Below, one piece after another: positions 31,905 to 40,240 of a stretch of DNA of 64,000 nucleotides. The translations under genes and the position numbers were made by a program. Position 1 is the stretch's first letter. Every line of letters begins with the position of its first letter. The stretch comes from CBDBON01 sp965208395 (GTDB lineage Bacteria; Chloroflexota; Dehalococcoidia; Lucifugimonadales; CBDBON01), in NCBI GenBank assembly GCA_965208395.1, contig CBDBON010000002.1, positions 620,001-684,000 on the forward strand. Reading direction: 5' to 3'. The notes beneath the pieces were generated by a model. That model searched no databases. It was not told the DNA's origin and saw only the letters and a program-made list of their open reading frames with translations.

Positions 31905-34286
31905 ATGGCGACCAAGAGCCTCGCGCCGATTGAGACCGCGGACGAACGCGACCAACTGCTGATCGAGATCCAGAAGCGCGTGCTGTGGCTGTCGATGCAG
32001 ATGGTCCACCACGCCAACAACGTGCGCGAGAATCCCGGAGGAGTCAAAGTGGGCGGTCATCAGGCCTCCAGCTCCTCGGTGGCCACCGTTATGACATCGC
32101 TCTATTTCGATTTCATGCGCGCCGGGGACAGGATCTCCGTCAAGCCCCATGCCTCTCCCGTCTTCCACGCTATCCAGTACCTGCTGGGCAATCTAGACAG
32201 GCGGTATCTCAAGACGCTGCGGGCCTACCACGGCCTCCAAGCCTACCCCAGCCGGACCAAGGACCCGGACCCGGTGGACTTCTCGACGGGCTCGGTTGGC
32301 CTCGGCGCGGTCGCGCCCAACTTCGCCGCCCTCGTGGACGAGTACAACGCGACACACCTCTACTCCCAGCGGAGGGCGCCCAGACGCTATATCAGCCTGC
32401 TGGGAGACGCCGAGCTGGACGAGGGAGCCGTCTGGGAAGCTATAGCCGAGCCGTCGATGGCCGAGGTGAAGAACGTCCTGTGGGTCGTCGATCTCAACCG
32501 GCAGAGCCTCGACCGCGTCATCCCCGGCATCAGGGTGCAGGCGTGGCGCCAGATGTTCGAGGCAAACGGATGGAGGGTGATCGACGCCAAGTACGGCAAG
32601 AGGCTGCAGGCCGCGTATGCGGAGCCGAACGGCGAGCTTCTCAGAGCGGCGATAGACGATATGCCGAACGAGGTGTACCAGCGGCTCCTTCGCGTGCCGC
32701 AGGCGACGGTGCGCGAGTGGCTGCCCCGTACCAGCCGACACCCCGAAGATCTCGCCCGGTTCATCAGCCGGTGGAGCGACGAGGAGCTGCAGAGCCTCAT
32801 CAGGAATCTGGGCGGACACGACTTCGCGATGCTCAGGGAGGCTCTGTCTCAGGCTGCACTGGAGGAGGGGCCGCACGTCGTCTTCGCATACACCCTGAAG
32901 GGATGGATGCTCCCCTCGGTCGGAGACCCCCAGAATCACTCGGTCACCCTCAGCCGCGTGCAGATGGATCAACTCAGGGTCGAGCTCGGCATCGACGAGG
33001 AGGACGTATGGGAGGCCTTTCCTTCCGACAGCCCGGCGGGCAGGCTGTGCAGGGAGACGGGGGAGCGGCTCAGGTACGAGGCGCCCAGGAACCACGCCAC
33101 CGAAGGGATATCATTCCCAACCGCCTTCGATCACACCTACCGCGGCTCGATGTCGACCCAGCAGATCTTCGGGCTCGTGCTCACGGACGCCTCACGCAAC
33201 CTGCCCGAGGTGGCCGAGCGGATCGTCACAGTCAGCCCGGACGTCGCCAGCTCGACCAACCTGGGGGGCTGGATCAACAAGGTTGGCGTATGGGCCCGCG
33301 GTGAGCGCGGGGAGATGCCGGAAGAGGAGATCACGAGATCTCTCAACTGGCAGGAGCTGAGGCAGGGGCAGCACGTCGAGCTGGGAATCTCGGAGAACAA
33401 CCTCTTCATGATGCTGGGTCAGCTCGGCCTCTCCTACGAGACAGACGGAGAGATGCTGTTCCCGATAGGCACCGTGTACGATCCGTTCGTGCGCCGGGGT
33501 CTCGACGCCTTCTTCCTGAGTGTCTACGGCGGAGCAAAATTTATCGTGATCGGCACGCCCTCCGGAGTGACGCTCGCTCCCGAAGGGGGAGCGCACCAGT
33601 CGCTGATCACACCGTCGATAGGCGCCGAAATGCCCGAACTGGACTTCTACGAGCCCTGTTTCGGCCAGGAGCTTGAGTGGGTGATGCTGGGCGCTCTGGA
33701 AAGGATCAGACGACGGGAGAGGTCGACCTATCTCAGGCTCACAAGCAAACGGGTGGACCAGTCTCTTTTCCCGCTGCCTGAAGACGCAGCCGCCCGTGAA
33801 CGGCTGCGTCTCCAAGTGCTCGACGGTGCGTACAGGCTGCTCGACGTCTCCAGCGAGCCCGGCTACGACCCCGGATCAAACGTCGTACACGTCTTCACAT
33901 GCGGCGCGATGGTCCCCGAGGCCGTCGCCGCCAGCAAGGCGCTGCTCGAAGAGGGCGTGATGGCCAACGTCATAAACGTCACAGGCCCAGGTCCGCTCTA
34001 CAGACAGTTCCAGGAGCTGGTCCGCGACGCCATGAGCGCCAGGGGCGACCTATCGTCGTTCATGAGCGACCTTCTGTCGGAGGAGGAGCGCACCGCCCCG
34101 ATAGTGACCGTTGTCGACGGCCATCCCCGCTCGCTGAGCTGGCTGGGCGGCGCCATCAAGACCAGGGTCCTGCCTCTTGGCGTGACCGAGTTCGGGCAGT
34201 CGGGCGCTCCGGACGATCTGTACGCGGAGTACGGGATAGACGCCGAGAGCATCATGGCGGCGTGCTTCGGTGCGTTGGAAGCGTAG
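31905..34286 (+). CDS. Pyruvate dehydrogenase E1 / transketolase-like thiamine diphosphate enzyme
   Basis: 793 residues resembling homodimeric E1 (AceE) and transketolase. VKVGGHQASSSSVATVMTSL and DFSTGSVGLGAVAP bind the cofactor region, and LLGDAELDEGAVWEAI...DLNRQSLDR is the thiamine diphosphate motif (GDxxxxEG...N). The pyrimidine domain has LGISENNLFMMLGQLGLSYE, with the activating glutamate, and SLITPSIGAEMP. The C-terminal domain (about 660-793) shows FTCGAMVPEAVAA. No E2 or E3 gene is nearby, so the acceptor and the true 2-oxo acid or ketose are uncertain. Confidence 0.85.
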   Translation: MATKSLAPIETADERDQLLIEIQKRVLWLSMQMVHHANNVRENPGGVKVGGHQASSSSVATVMTSLYFDFMRAGDRISVKPHASPVFHAIQYLLGNLDRRYLKTLRAYHGLQAYPSRTKDPDPVDFSTGSVGLGAVAPNFAALVDEYNATHLYSQRRAPRRYISLLGDAELDEGAVWEAIAEPSMAEVKNVLWVVDLNRQSLDRVIPGIRVQAWRQMFEANGWRVIDAKYGKRLQAAYAEPNGELLRAAIDDMPNEVYQRLLRVPQATVREWLPRTSRHPEDLARFISRWSDEELQSLIRNLGGHDFAMLREALSQAALEEGPHVVFAYTLKGWMLPSVGDPQNHSVTLSRVQMDQLRVELGIDEEDVWEAFPSDSPAGRLCRETGERLRYEAPRNHATEGISFPTAFDHTYRGSMSTQQIFGLVLTDASRNLPEVAERIVTVSPDVASSTNLGGWINKVGVWARGERGEMPEEEITRSLNWQELRQGQHVELGISENNLFMMLGQLGLSYETDGEMLFPIGTVYDPFVRRGLDAFFLSVYGGAKFIVIGTPSGVTLAPEGGAHQSLITPSIGAEMPELDFYEPCFGQELEWVMLGALERIRRRERSTYLRLTSKRVDQSLFPLPEDAAARERLRLQVLDGAYRLLDVSSEPGYDPGSNVVHVFTCGAMVPEAVAASKALLEEGVMANVINVTGPGPLYRQFQELVRDAMSARGDLSSFMSDLLSEEERTAPIVTVVDGHPRSLSWLGGAIKTRVLPLGVTEFGQSGAPDDLYAEYGIDAESIMAACFGALEA

Positions 34287-34298
34287 GGCGGGCGGCGA

Positions 34299-34904
34299 GT
34301 GGAGAGCCTTGTCGTCCTGCCGCTGTCCTACCTGCTGGGATCGATCCCGACCGCATACCTGCTGGGCCGTCTCGTAAGAGACGCCGACATCCGCCGCCTC
34401 GGGACGGAGAATGTCGGCGCCATGAACGCTTACAGGGAGCTGGGCAGGGGAATAGGCGCCATCGTGCTTGTGGTCGATACGGGAAAGGGCGCGTGCGCCA
34501 TCGTGATAGGACGTCTGCTGGGCGCGCCGGAAGTCACCCTATACGTTGCCTCCCTGCTGGCGACACTGGGACACAACTTCTCGCCCTTCGCCGGATTCAG
34601 GGGCGGTAAGGGCGGAGCGACCGTCCTAGGCATCTCCGCCGTGATGCTGTGGCATCTGACCGCGGCATCCGCGGGAGTCGGGTTGATCGTCCTGGCCCTG
34701 ACACGTCACGCGGTCTGGTCCCTGACGGCCGTGTTCGTGGCCCTGAACGCGTTGACGATAGGGACCGGTCAGCCTATCGGACAGATCATCATCTGCCTCG
34801 TTCTGTCGTTCGTAGTCGCCGGCACGCACCTGCTGCGGCAGCGCCCGGAGATAGTCCCGGCCGTGATGCGGCGGGACTGGCGTCGCCTGATGAGCATCGA
34901 GTAG
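34299..34904 (+). CDS. plsY: Acyl-phosphate glycerol-3-phosphate acyltransferase (PlsY)
   Basis: 201-residue, five-helix membrane enzyme that starts phospholipid synthesis from acyl-phosphate. Motif 1 is SYLLGSIPTAYLLGR, motif 2 ENVGAMNAYRELGRG (usually GNxGATN), and motif 3 GHNFSPFAGFRGGKGGAT (usually GGKGVAT). Several positions are substituted relative to typical PlsY while the overall pattern is kept. GTG 34299 begins 12 nt after the E1-like gene, so the two are cotranscribed. Confidence 0.88.
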   Translation: MESLVVLPLSYLLGSIPTAYLLGRLVRDADIRRLGTENVGAMNAYRELGRGIGAIVLVVDTGKGACAIVIGRLLGAPEVTLYVASLLATLGHNFSPFAGFRGGKGGATVLGISAVMLWHLTAASAGVGLIVLALTRHAVWSLTAVFVALNALTIGTGQPIGQIIICLVLSFVVAGTHLLRQRPEIVPAVMRRDWRRLMSIE

Positions 34905-34928
34905 GCGCCGGCACCGCCTGTCCGACGT

Positions 34929-37043
34929 CTAGTCGTCGTCACCCTCGAACTGCGGCTCGAAGGTGGGCTCGGCGGCCAGAAGCAGACTGTAGAGCCGACC
35001 GGCAGTCCCTATCCACGCCCGCTCCTGGACCGTGGCGTGTCCGATCAGAGGCTGGTTGTTTACCCTGACCGACGGCGCGTCTCGTCTGCCGCTGACGGCG
35101 ATCCTGTCCGGGAAGAACCTGAAGGCCAGGCCCTCCAGACCGGGCATGTCCAGCTCGTGCCCTCTCACTGCGTTCTTGGAGAAGAGACGCATCATGATGC
35201 CGCGCTCCAGTCCAGAGAAGTCGACCACCGGCTCGTCGCGGTCGTTGTACAGGTAGCCGTACGGGCGGGTGAGCGTCGACCAGTAGAAGGCCGCGGCCGC
35301 GGAGAGCGCGCCGACTGCGATCAGTATCCCTGTGACGAGTGTCCAGGGGAAGCCGGCGTCAGGCTCTGCCTCGACGGCGGGGCTCGCCGGAGTCTCCGGC
35401 CGAGGTTGGACCGGATCGGCGCCGCTAGGCAGCGACGGCGGGAACGACGAGATCACCATATAGTCCGAAGCGTAGGTGTACGGCCGGCCCGAGTACTCCA
35501 GCTCCAGCTGGAGGTTGATCGTGTGGAGTCCCTCTGCTTCGGGAGTGAAGAAGACGTCGTACATCCACGCCCGCCCTCCGGTCAGAAGCCGCTGCGGCTT
35601 CACCTCCAGGACGCCGCCCGTGTCTACGTTGGAACTGATCAGGGCCGACAGGCTGTCGGTGGCGATGCTGTACGGCTGACCGTCCACGTTCACCACAACG
35701 GTAGCCACTTTGGCTCTCTGCCCGGGCGCTAAAGCGTCGGTCTTGATAGGCGTAAGCTCGATCGTCGGAAATTCCAGCGCCTCGAAGCCTGCCTGAGATC
35801 TGACGCTGTGTCCGAACTCGGGCCAGACTACCTGCAGCTCCACGTTGTAGAAGCCCTCTGCGGTTACTGGAGGGATCGTCCCCGAGTAGTAGCCATCCCC
35901 GGCCAGAGCGTCACCGGTCATTCCCTGATCGTTCAGCTCATAGGCCAGCACGGCCCCGTCCGGAGTCGTGATCCTGGCCATCACTCTCACGTCGTCCAGG
36001 AATGCCAGCGACCCGTTTTCGGTGATATAGGCTACGAGCGCCGGCGCCTCGTTCAGCGGGACTGCCCCATATGACACGAGAGCGGCCGCGTACCTATTGG
36101 AGGCGAGGCGCCAGGAGGAGACGAGGCCATCCATACCGCGGACCTCGACCGTCCACTCGCCGGGGACGGGGTCCACAAGCTGCCAGATGACCACGTGCGG
36201 AGTCTGGGTGACGGACGACTCGGCCCTGTCTTCCGGAGAGATCTCCAGTCCCGCCGGATTGGTCAGTCTGACCGAGCCGAACGGATCCTCCTTGAAGAAG
36301 ATCAGCCTGATGCTGCTGGTCCCCGGCGCGACGCTGAGCGGTGACGTCAGCACTTCGTTGACGGATAGCTGCCTGTCGTCGAGGCTGGCGAGCGATCCGC
36401 CGGATTCGTCACGGAGGATCATGTCAGCGAGCCTCTTCAACCCGTTCGAGGCCGATAATTCGACGACTTCGCCGCCGGACCGGCTCGTCACGCGATCCAG
36501 GAATTGGGTGACCTGCGGTGCGGCCGTGGGGAGAGCAAGTCCCATCACCGGCCACCGGTTGTCTCTCAACAGGTCGAGGGTCGGACCGAGCCGGTCGGCC
36601 TGGATGCCCAGGTCCGCCTGCGGACTCGCGCCGGATATCAGATAGATGGTAGATCCACCGGGGGCTCCCGTCGAGTTGAGCAGATTGTAGGCCTTGGTCA
36701 GAGAGTTGACGATATCAGGCTGAGTTATCTGGGAGACGCCCGTATACAGCTGCTCGCTGACGACGTCGAAGCGCGGTGTCCCCGGCAAGGCCGGACCCTT
36801 TGCCTCATCGGGCCTGTCGGCGGCGATGAAGATGAAGGAGTCGTTCGGTTGGAGAGTCGAGACGAGGCCGACGGCCGACCTGGTCAGGCCCATCCCTCCC
36901 GCGGTCCCGGCGATGGCCGAGGAGTCCGCCACGAACACGACCGTCCGCTGCGTTCCTGGCGAGTCCGCCACTACGGCTTGACTCCCCGCAAGAAGCGAGA
37001 CGATGATTGCAAAAGAGACGAGAGCTAATCTGTGTTTGAGCAT
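34929..37043 (-). CDS. Exported von Willebrand factor A-like protein with C-terminal membrane anchor
   Basis: 704 residues from ATG 37043. A signal peptide (MLKHRLALVSFAIIVSLLAG) is followed by a VWA-like domain (about 35-215: VVFVADSSAIAG, IYLISGA). Its metal site is partial, D-S-S without the last serine of DxSxS. Beta-sandwich regions follow (PGEWTVEVRGMDG; GDGYYSGTIPPVTAEGFYNVELQV). One helix near 570-592 (FPWTLVTGILIAVGALSAAA) precedes a cytoplasmic domain of about 110 residues resembling an FHA or ubiquitin-like fold (SVRVNNQPLIGHATVQE). Similar layouts occur in choice-of-anchor X proteins. Function unknown. Confidence 0.7.
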   Translation of the reverse strand: MLKHRLALVSFAIIVSLLAGSQAVVADSPGTQRTVVFVADSSAIAGTAGGMGLTRSAVGLVSTLQPNDSFIFIAADRPDEAKGPALPGTPRFDVVSEQLYTGVSQITQPDIVNSLTKAYNLLNSTGAPGGSTIYLISGASPQADLGIQADRLGPTLDLLRDNRWPVMGLALPTAAPQVTQFLDRVTSRSGGEVVELSASNGLKRLADMILRDESGGSLASLDDRQLSVNEVLTSPLSVAPGTSSIRLIFFKEDPFGSVRLTNPAGLEISPEDRAESSVTQTPHVVIWQLVDPVPGEWTVEVRGMDGLVSSWRLASNRYAAALVSYGAVPLNEAPALVAYITENGSLAFLDDVRVMARITTPDGAVLAYELNDQGMTGDALAGDGYYSGTIPPVTAEGFYNVELQVVWPEFGHSVRSQAGFEALEFPTIELTPIKTDALAPGQRAKVATVVVNVDGQPYSIATDSLSALISSNVDTGGVLEVKPQRLLTGGRAWMYDVFFTPEAEGLHTINLQLELEYSGRPYTYASDYMVISSFPPSLPSGADPVQPRPETPASPAVEAEPDAGFPWTLVTGILIAVGALSAAAAFYWSTLTRPYGYLYNDRDEPVVDFSGLERGIMMRLFSKNAVRGHELDMPGLEGLAFRFFPDRIAVSGRRDAPSVRVNNQPLIGHATVQERAWIGTAGRLYSLLLAAEPTFEPQFEGDDD

Positions 37044-37094
37044 CGGCAGCCACCCCCAAGCTACACCGTAGTGACCGGCATCTCGCGTAGTCAA

Positions 37095-37463
37095 TTGAAA
37101 TTTGGTACTGCTTTCCCACATTCGGCCTACAAGGACGCCGGGCGTCTGGTCGCGATTGCCGCCCTCATGTCCACGATTCTCTTCACGCTGGTCGCCGCCT
37201 GCGGGGAGACGCTCCCCCGGACTGGCGCCGAGTCGGAGGTCCGGGGAATGGTCCAGGCGGTCGAGCCCAGGTCGCTGATCGACATCGAGTCGCTAACGGT
37301 CATCGATGAGGAGGGCGTCGTCTGGACATTCCAGGGCGGCCCCCGGACGCCTGCGGGGTTCACCCCGTCGCACCTGCGCGAGCACATGCTGCTGGGCGAG
37401 CCGGTGAGCGTCTTCTACCACACCGAGGGGGAGACGCTCGTCATCGACGACATCACCGACTAG
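37095..37463 (+). CDS. Small lipoprotein of unknown function
   Basis: About 122 residues if TTG 37095 is used; ATG 37167 and GTG 37071 are alternatives. A hydrophobic stretch ending LFTLVAAC is a lipoprotein signal. The mature part (VRGMVQAVEPRSLIDIESLTVIDEEG...WTFQGGP...GEPVSVFYH) is a short beta-rich domain resembling OB-like carrier domains. I do not recognise a named family. Reads away from the VWA gene and converges on the YtkA-like gene. Confidence 0.6.
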   Translation: MKFGTAFPHSAYKDAGRLVAIAALMSTILFTLVAACGETLPRTGAESEVRGMVQAVEPRSLIDIESLTVIDEEGVVWTFQGGPRTPAGFTPSHLREHMLLGEPVSVFYHTEGETLVIDDITD

Positions 37464-37497
37464 GCCTTCACCGTTACAAGGAGAGCACTTAGCCAAC

Positions 37498-38043
37498 CTA
37501 TATCGGACCGCTCTCCTCTCTCGCTCGGGCGGCTTTCCGGGCGCTCATCCAGAGGTAGACTGCTCCGCCTATCAGCACGGCGAAGACTCCGAGGAAGACG
37601 AACCCGCCCCCGGAGCCGGCGGCTATAGCCGCCGGCTCGATCTCCAACGGAAATGAGAGGGTCGCCTCGCCCAGAGACTCCTGCTCCAGCGTCAGCTCGA
37701 TCGTCCACGTCCCGGCCTCCTCGAACTTGACGTTCGTGTCGTAGTAGCGCGGAGTGTTAGGAAGGTTGACGGCACGGGCCGCGTACACCGGCTCGCCCTT
37801 CTCATCGTGAGCGATGAGCCATATCTTCACCTGTGTGACAAGCTGTCCGCTGGAGGAGTCGAGTGGAGTGATCGAGAAGTGGACCGTGCCGATGGCCGGC
37901 CTCTCCGGAAGGATGGCGACCACCACCTCGTACGGCCCCGCCCTCTCCCGCAACACCTCGTTGCCGTGCGCCTCGACCGTCGAGGAGGACAGCAGCACAT
38001 ACAAGAGAAGAGACGCCGCGATGGCAAAGACGGTTCTGGTCAT
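37498..38043 (-). CDS. YtkA/FixH-like exported protein with C-terminal helix
   Basis: 181 residues from ATG 38043. Signal peptide (MTRTVFAIAASLLLYVLLSS) with a His following (VEAHGNE). The core ERAGPYEVVVAILPERPAIGTVHFSI...EEAGTWTIELTLE is an immunoglobulin-like sandwich of the YtkA/FixH type, often tied to copper or cytochrome oxidase metabolism. A single C-terminal helix ends MSARKAARAREE, orienting the tail to the cytoplasm. It lacks the usual methionine and histidine copper ligands, so binding is unproved. A TTG 33 nt upstream is also possible. Confidence 0.65.
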   Translation of the reverse strand: MTRTVFAIAASLLLYVLLSSSTVEAHGNEVLRERAGPYEVVVAILPERPAIGTVHFSITPLDSSSGQLVTQVKIWLIAHDEKGEPVYAARAVNLPNTPRYYDTNVKFEEAGTWTIELTLEQESLGEATLSFPLEIEPAAIAAGSGGGFVFLGVFAVLIGGAVYLWMSARKAARAREESGPI

Positions 38044-38089
38044 GAGGTCGACGGTCGGATCGTTGGCAGGTCTCAACTCAGCCGCCCAA

Positions 38090-38884
38090 TCACGCGCCGC
38101 GGGTGATCTGCATAATGGTCACGTAGGCGCCCTGGGGGTCCTGCAGGTAGACGAACCGGCCGATGTCTTCAACCTCCATCGGCGGCGATATCTCCGTCGC
38201 TCCGAGCGTCTTCGCCTTCTCACGCGACTCATCGAGGTCGGCGACGGCGAGATAGATCGTCCAGTTCGCGGGCATCTCGCCCCACTCCTCGCGGATGGCC
38301 ATCATGCCGGCGGCGGGCTGGTCCTCGATCATCTGCACGATGTATTCGCTCAACCCGTCGGCTGCCGGGCCCGGAGCGGCCGACCATCCGAACAGGCCGG
38401 CGTAGAAGTCCGAAGCTCTGTCGGTGTCGCGAGTGTAGAGCTCGCACCAGGCCAAGGCGCTCGGCTCCCCAAAGAGCTGCGCTCCGATGCCCCTCTTCGG
38501 CTCCCAGACGGCGAACACCGCGCCGGTGGGGTCCTGTATCAGCACCATTCGACCCTCTTCGAAGACGTCGAATGGTCCCTGCAGGATGACACCGCCCAGC
38601 TCGCTGGCGCGGGCCGCAGCGGCGTCCGCGCTTTCGACCGTGAAGTAGGCCTTCCACGCGGGATGGCCGCCGGTCATCTCCCTCATCTCCGGCGGCATAT
38701 CGTAGATGGCGGCGCAGCTCTTCCCGCCCTTGCTGAGGACCGTATAGACCGCCCCTACGCCGACCGGGACGTCCGTATGCTCCAACTCCAGGAGCTGCGT
38801 GTAGAACCCGGTCGATCCTTCCCGGTCCGTCGTCGCCAGATCGGCCCAGCTGAACATTCCGGGCTGATGCTTCCCTACCTCCAT
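38090..38884 (-). CDS. Two-domain VOC (glyoxalase-like) family protein
   Basis: 264 residues with a duplicated vicinal oxygen chelate fold. Domain 1 (about 8-130) begins PGMFSWADLATTDREGSTGFY and ends QDPTGAVFAVWEPKRG. Domain 2 (about 140-262) begins LAWCELYTRDTDRASDFYAGLFGW and ends LQDPQGAYVTIMQI. This matches the COG3324 group of uncharacterised glyoxalase-related proteins. Metal ligands are only partly kept. The start ATG 38884 lies next to a long repeat-rich gap. Function unknown; detoxification or antibiotic binding are only analogies. Confidence 0.83.
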   Translation of the reverse strand: MEVGKHQPGMFSWADLATTDREGSTGFYTQLLELEHTDVPVGVGAVYTVLSKGGKSCAAIYDMPPEMREMTGGHPAWKAYFTVESADAAAARASELGGVILQGPFDVFEEGRMVLIQDPTGAVFAVWEPKRGIGAQLFGEPSALAWCELYTRDTDRASDFYAGLFGWSAAPGPAADGLSEYIVQMIEDQPAAGMMAIREEWGEMPANWTIYLAVADLDESREKAKTLGATEISPPMEVEDIGRFVYLQDPQGAYVTIMQITRGA

Positions 38885-38967
38885 GGCCGCCTCCCTAAGT
38901 CCGTTTTCGTTTTCCTTATCGCCGTATCAAGCCGGCACTGTTTTCAGAGTTATGGGGACCCCCACCT

Positions 38968-39070
38968 CAATCTTCCCTCCGCGGACGGTGGAAGAGCGGA
39001 AGCCGGGCGGGCATGTCCAGATTGGGCTCTATATATTATGTGTGTCAAAGTGTGCCAAAAGTGTAGCATT
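38968..39070 (+). repeat. Diverged direct repeat, copy A
   Basis: Shares TCTTCC, CCGCGGACGGTGGAA, CTCTATATATT, ATGTG-GTCA and a closing CATTTC, in this order, with copy B about 185 nt downstream. Spacing within the copies differs, so both have drifted. Confidence 0.65.
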
Positions 39071-39130
39071 TCAATGGCAGCGGCATGTCCAGAGGCCGGA
39101 ACTGCCCAGAGTTGCGGGGGACTCCCCATC

Positions 39131-39155
39131 CCTTCGGCAAGCTCAGGACAGGCTG
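39131..39155 (+). repeat. Dispersed CTTCGGCAAGCTCAG element
   Basis: Reads CCTTCGGCAAGCTCAGGACA-GGCTG. It is related to the elements at 10914 and 41297. Confidence 0.6.
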
Positions 39156-39156
39156 T

Positions 39157-39242
39157 ATCTTCCACCGCGGACGGTGGAAAGAGGGATCAGGGGACCCTCT
39201 ATATATTTATGTGCGTCATTTTGGGACAAAGTGGGACATTTC
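39157..39242 (+). repeat. Diverged direct repeat, copy B
   Basis: Matches copy A at 38968-39070. It contains a perfect 8-bp inverted repeat, TTCCACCG (39160-39167) and CGGTGGAA (39172-39179), with loop CGGA. Confidence 0.65.
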
Positions 39243-39361
39243 CGGTAGGTTGGAATTCGCGAGGGCTCGTCGATTCGAGCGAAGGCTCGTGATCCGATCA
39301 TAGCACTGATGTTCGGCTTGTCAAGGAGTCACGCGTCACCATAATCCTCCTCCTAAGGAGA

Positions 39362-39382
39362 GGGCTGGTTTGAAACCAGCCC
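39362..39382. repeat. Palindromic GGGCTGGTTTGAAACCAGCCC element
   Basis: A 10-bp perfect inverted repeat with a one-base centre, followed by CCTACGGGGTGACGG. It belongs to a type of short intergenic palindrome common in bacterial genomes. Confidence 0.7.
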
Positions 39383-39491
39383 CTACGGGGTGACGGCCGA
39401 TAGATATGGCGCTGAGCATGGAGGCGGTGGATTTGGGCGTCGGATCGAGGCGGAGGAAATGGGCGGCGTGTGTAGACGTCGGGGCTCCTGA

Positions 39492-39497
39492 TATAAT
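39492..39497 (+). promoter_or_regulatory. -10 box of the ferritin gene
   Basis: Perfect TATAAT, 53 nt before ATG 39551. AGGAG precedes the start codon by about 9 nt. No consensus -35 and no clear Fur box is seen. Confidence 0.5.
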
Positions 39498-39550
39498 TGA
39501 GAGTGTCCCCACTCTGAAGCTATACAACCCACCAGTCAGGAGAAATACCA

Positions 39551-40042
39551 ATGATAAGCACAAGGCTCCAGGATGCCATCAACCAGCAGATCAACAGCGA
39601 GCTCTACTCCGCCCACCTGTACCTCTCGATGGCGGCCTATTTCGAGACGCTCAGTCTCGGAGGGTTCTCACACTGGATGAAGCAGCAGTACCACGAGGAG
39701 GTCTCCCACGCACTGAAGCTGTTCGACTTCATCACCGACCGCGGCGGACGCGTCGCCCTGCAGTCGATAGACCAGCCTCCCATCGAGTTCGATTCGGTGC
39801 TGTCGGTGATGGAGATGTCCCTCTCCCACGAGAGGGAGGTCACGTCGATGATCGACAGCCTGTACGAGCTCGCAATCTCGGAGAGAGACTATGCGGCTCA
39901 TGTCCTGCTGGAGTGGTTCGTCGACGAGCAGGTCGAGGAAGAGAAGAGTATCACCGAGGTCGTGGACCATCTCAGGATTGTCGGAGACGACGGCACCGGA
40001 CTGCTGATGCTGGATGGGCGGCTGGGGGAGCGCGAGGACTAG
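39551..40042 (+). CDS. Ferritin (non-heme, FtnA type)
   Basis: 163 residues, standard ferritin length. MISTRLQDAINQQINSELYSAHLYLSMAAYFE carries the A-site glutamate (Glu17), and HWMKQQYHEEVSHALKLFDFI holds Glu50 and His53. SLSHEREVTSMIDSLYELAISERDY and LEWFVDEQVEEE carry the Glu94 and Glu127/Glu130 type ligands. It oxidises Fe(II) and stores iron in a 24-mer. Tyr24 is kept. It is a single gene with its own promoter. Confidence 0.95.
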   Translation: MISTRLQDAINQQINSELYSAHLYLSMAAYFETLSLGGFSHWMKQQYHEEVSHALKLFDFITDRGGRVALQSIDQPPIEFDSVLSVMEMSLSHEREVTSMIDSLYELAISERDYAAHVLLEWFVDEQVEEEKSITEVVDHLRIVGDDGTGLLMLDGRLGERED

Positions 40043-40061
40043 GCCGGCTGTTTACGCGAGC

Positions 40062-40172
40062 TTAACCGAGAGGGAGGGCAGGCGCGTCTTCTGGTACACC
40101 GACCGCAAGATGTTCGTCCTGGGGAGCTACATCACGGACGAGATGCTGGCCGGTCTCACGGTGCCGTCCTGA
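40062..40172 (+). pseudogene. C-terminal coding fragment ending EMLAGLTVPS
   Basis: Frame reading LTEREGRRVFWYTDRKMFVLG-SYITDEMLAGLTVPS and then TGA, directly after ferritin with no start codon of its own of reasonable size. The text looks like the end of a real protein. A second fragment with the same ending occurs at 41358-41438. The parent family is not recognised. Confidence 0.55.
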
Positions 40173-40240
40173 TCCGCTGGGAGCGCACCGGGTGGAGGAG
40201 CAGGGCTCCGAGGGCCCGGTTCGTACGGGGTCTGACGGCG

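Larger units (their letters stand above)
38885..39550. other. Repeat-rich intergenic region
   Basis: 666 nt with no supported gene. It holds two diverged copies of a direct repeat, two palindromes, one dispersed GCAAGCTCAG element and, at the end, the promoter of ferritin. Local composition is AT-richer (CTCTATATATT) than the surroundings. Confidence 0.7.
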
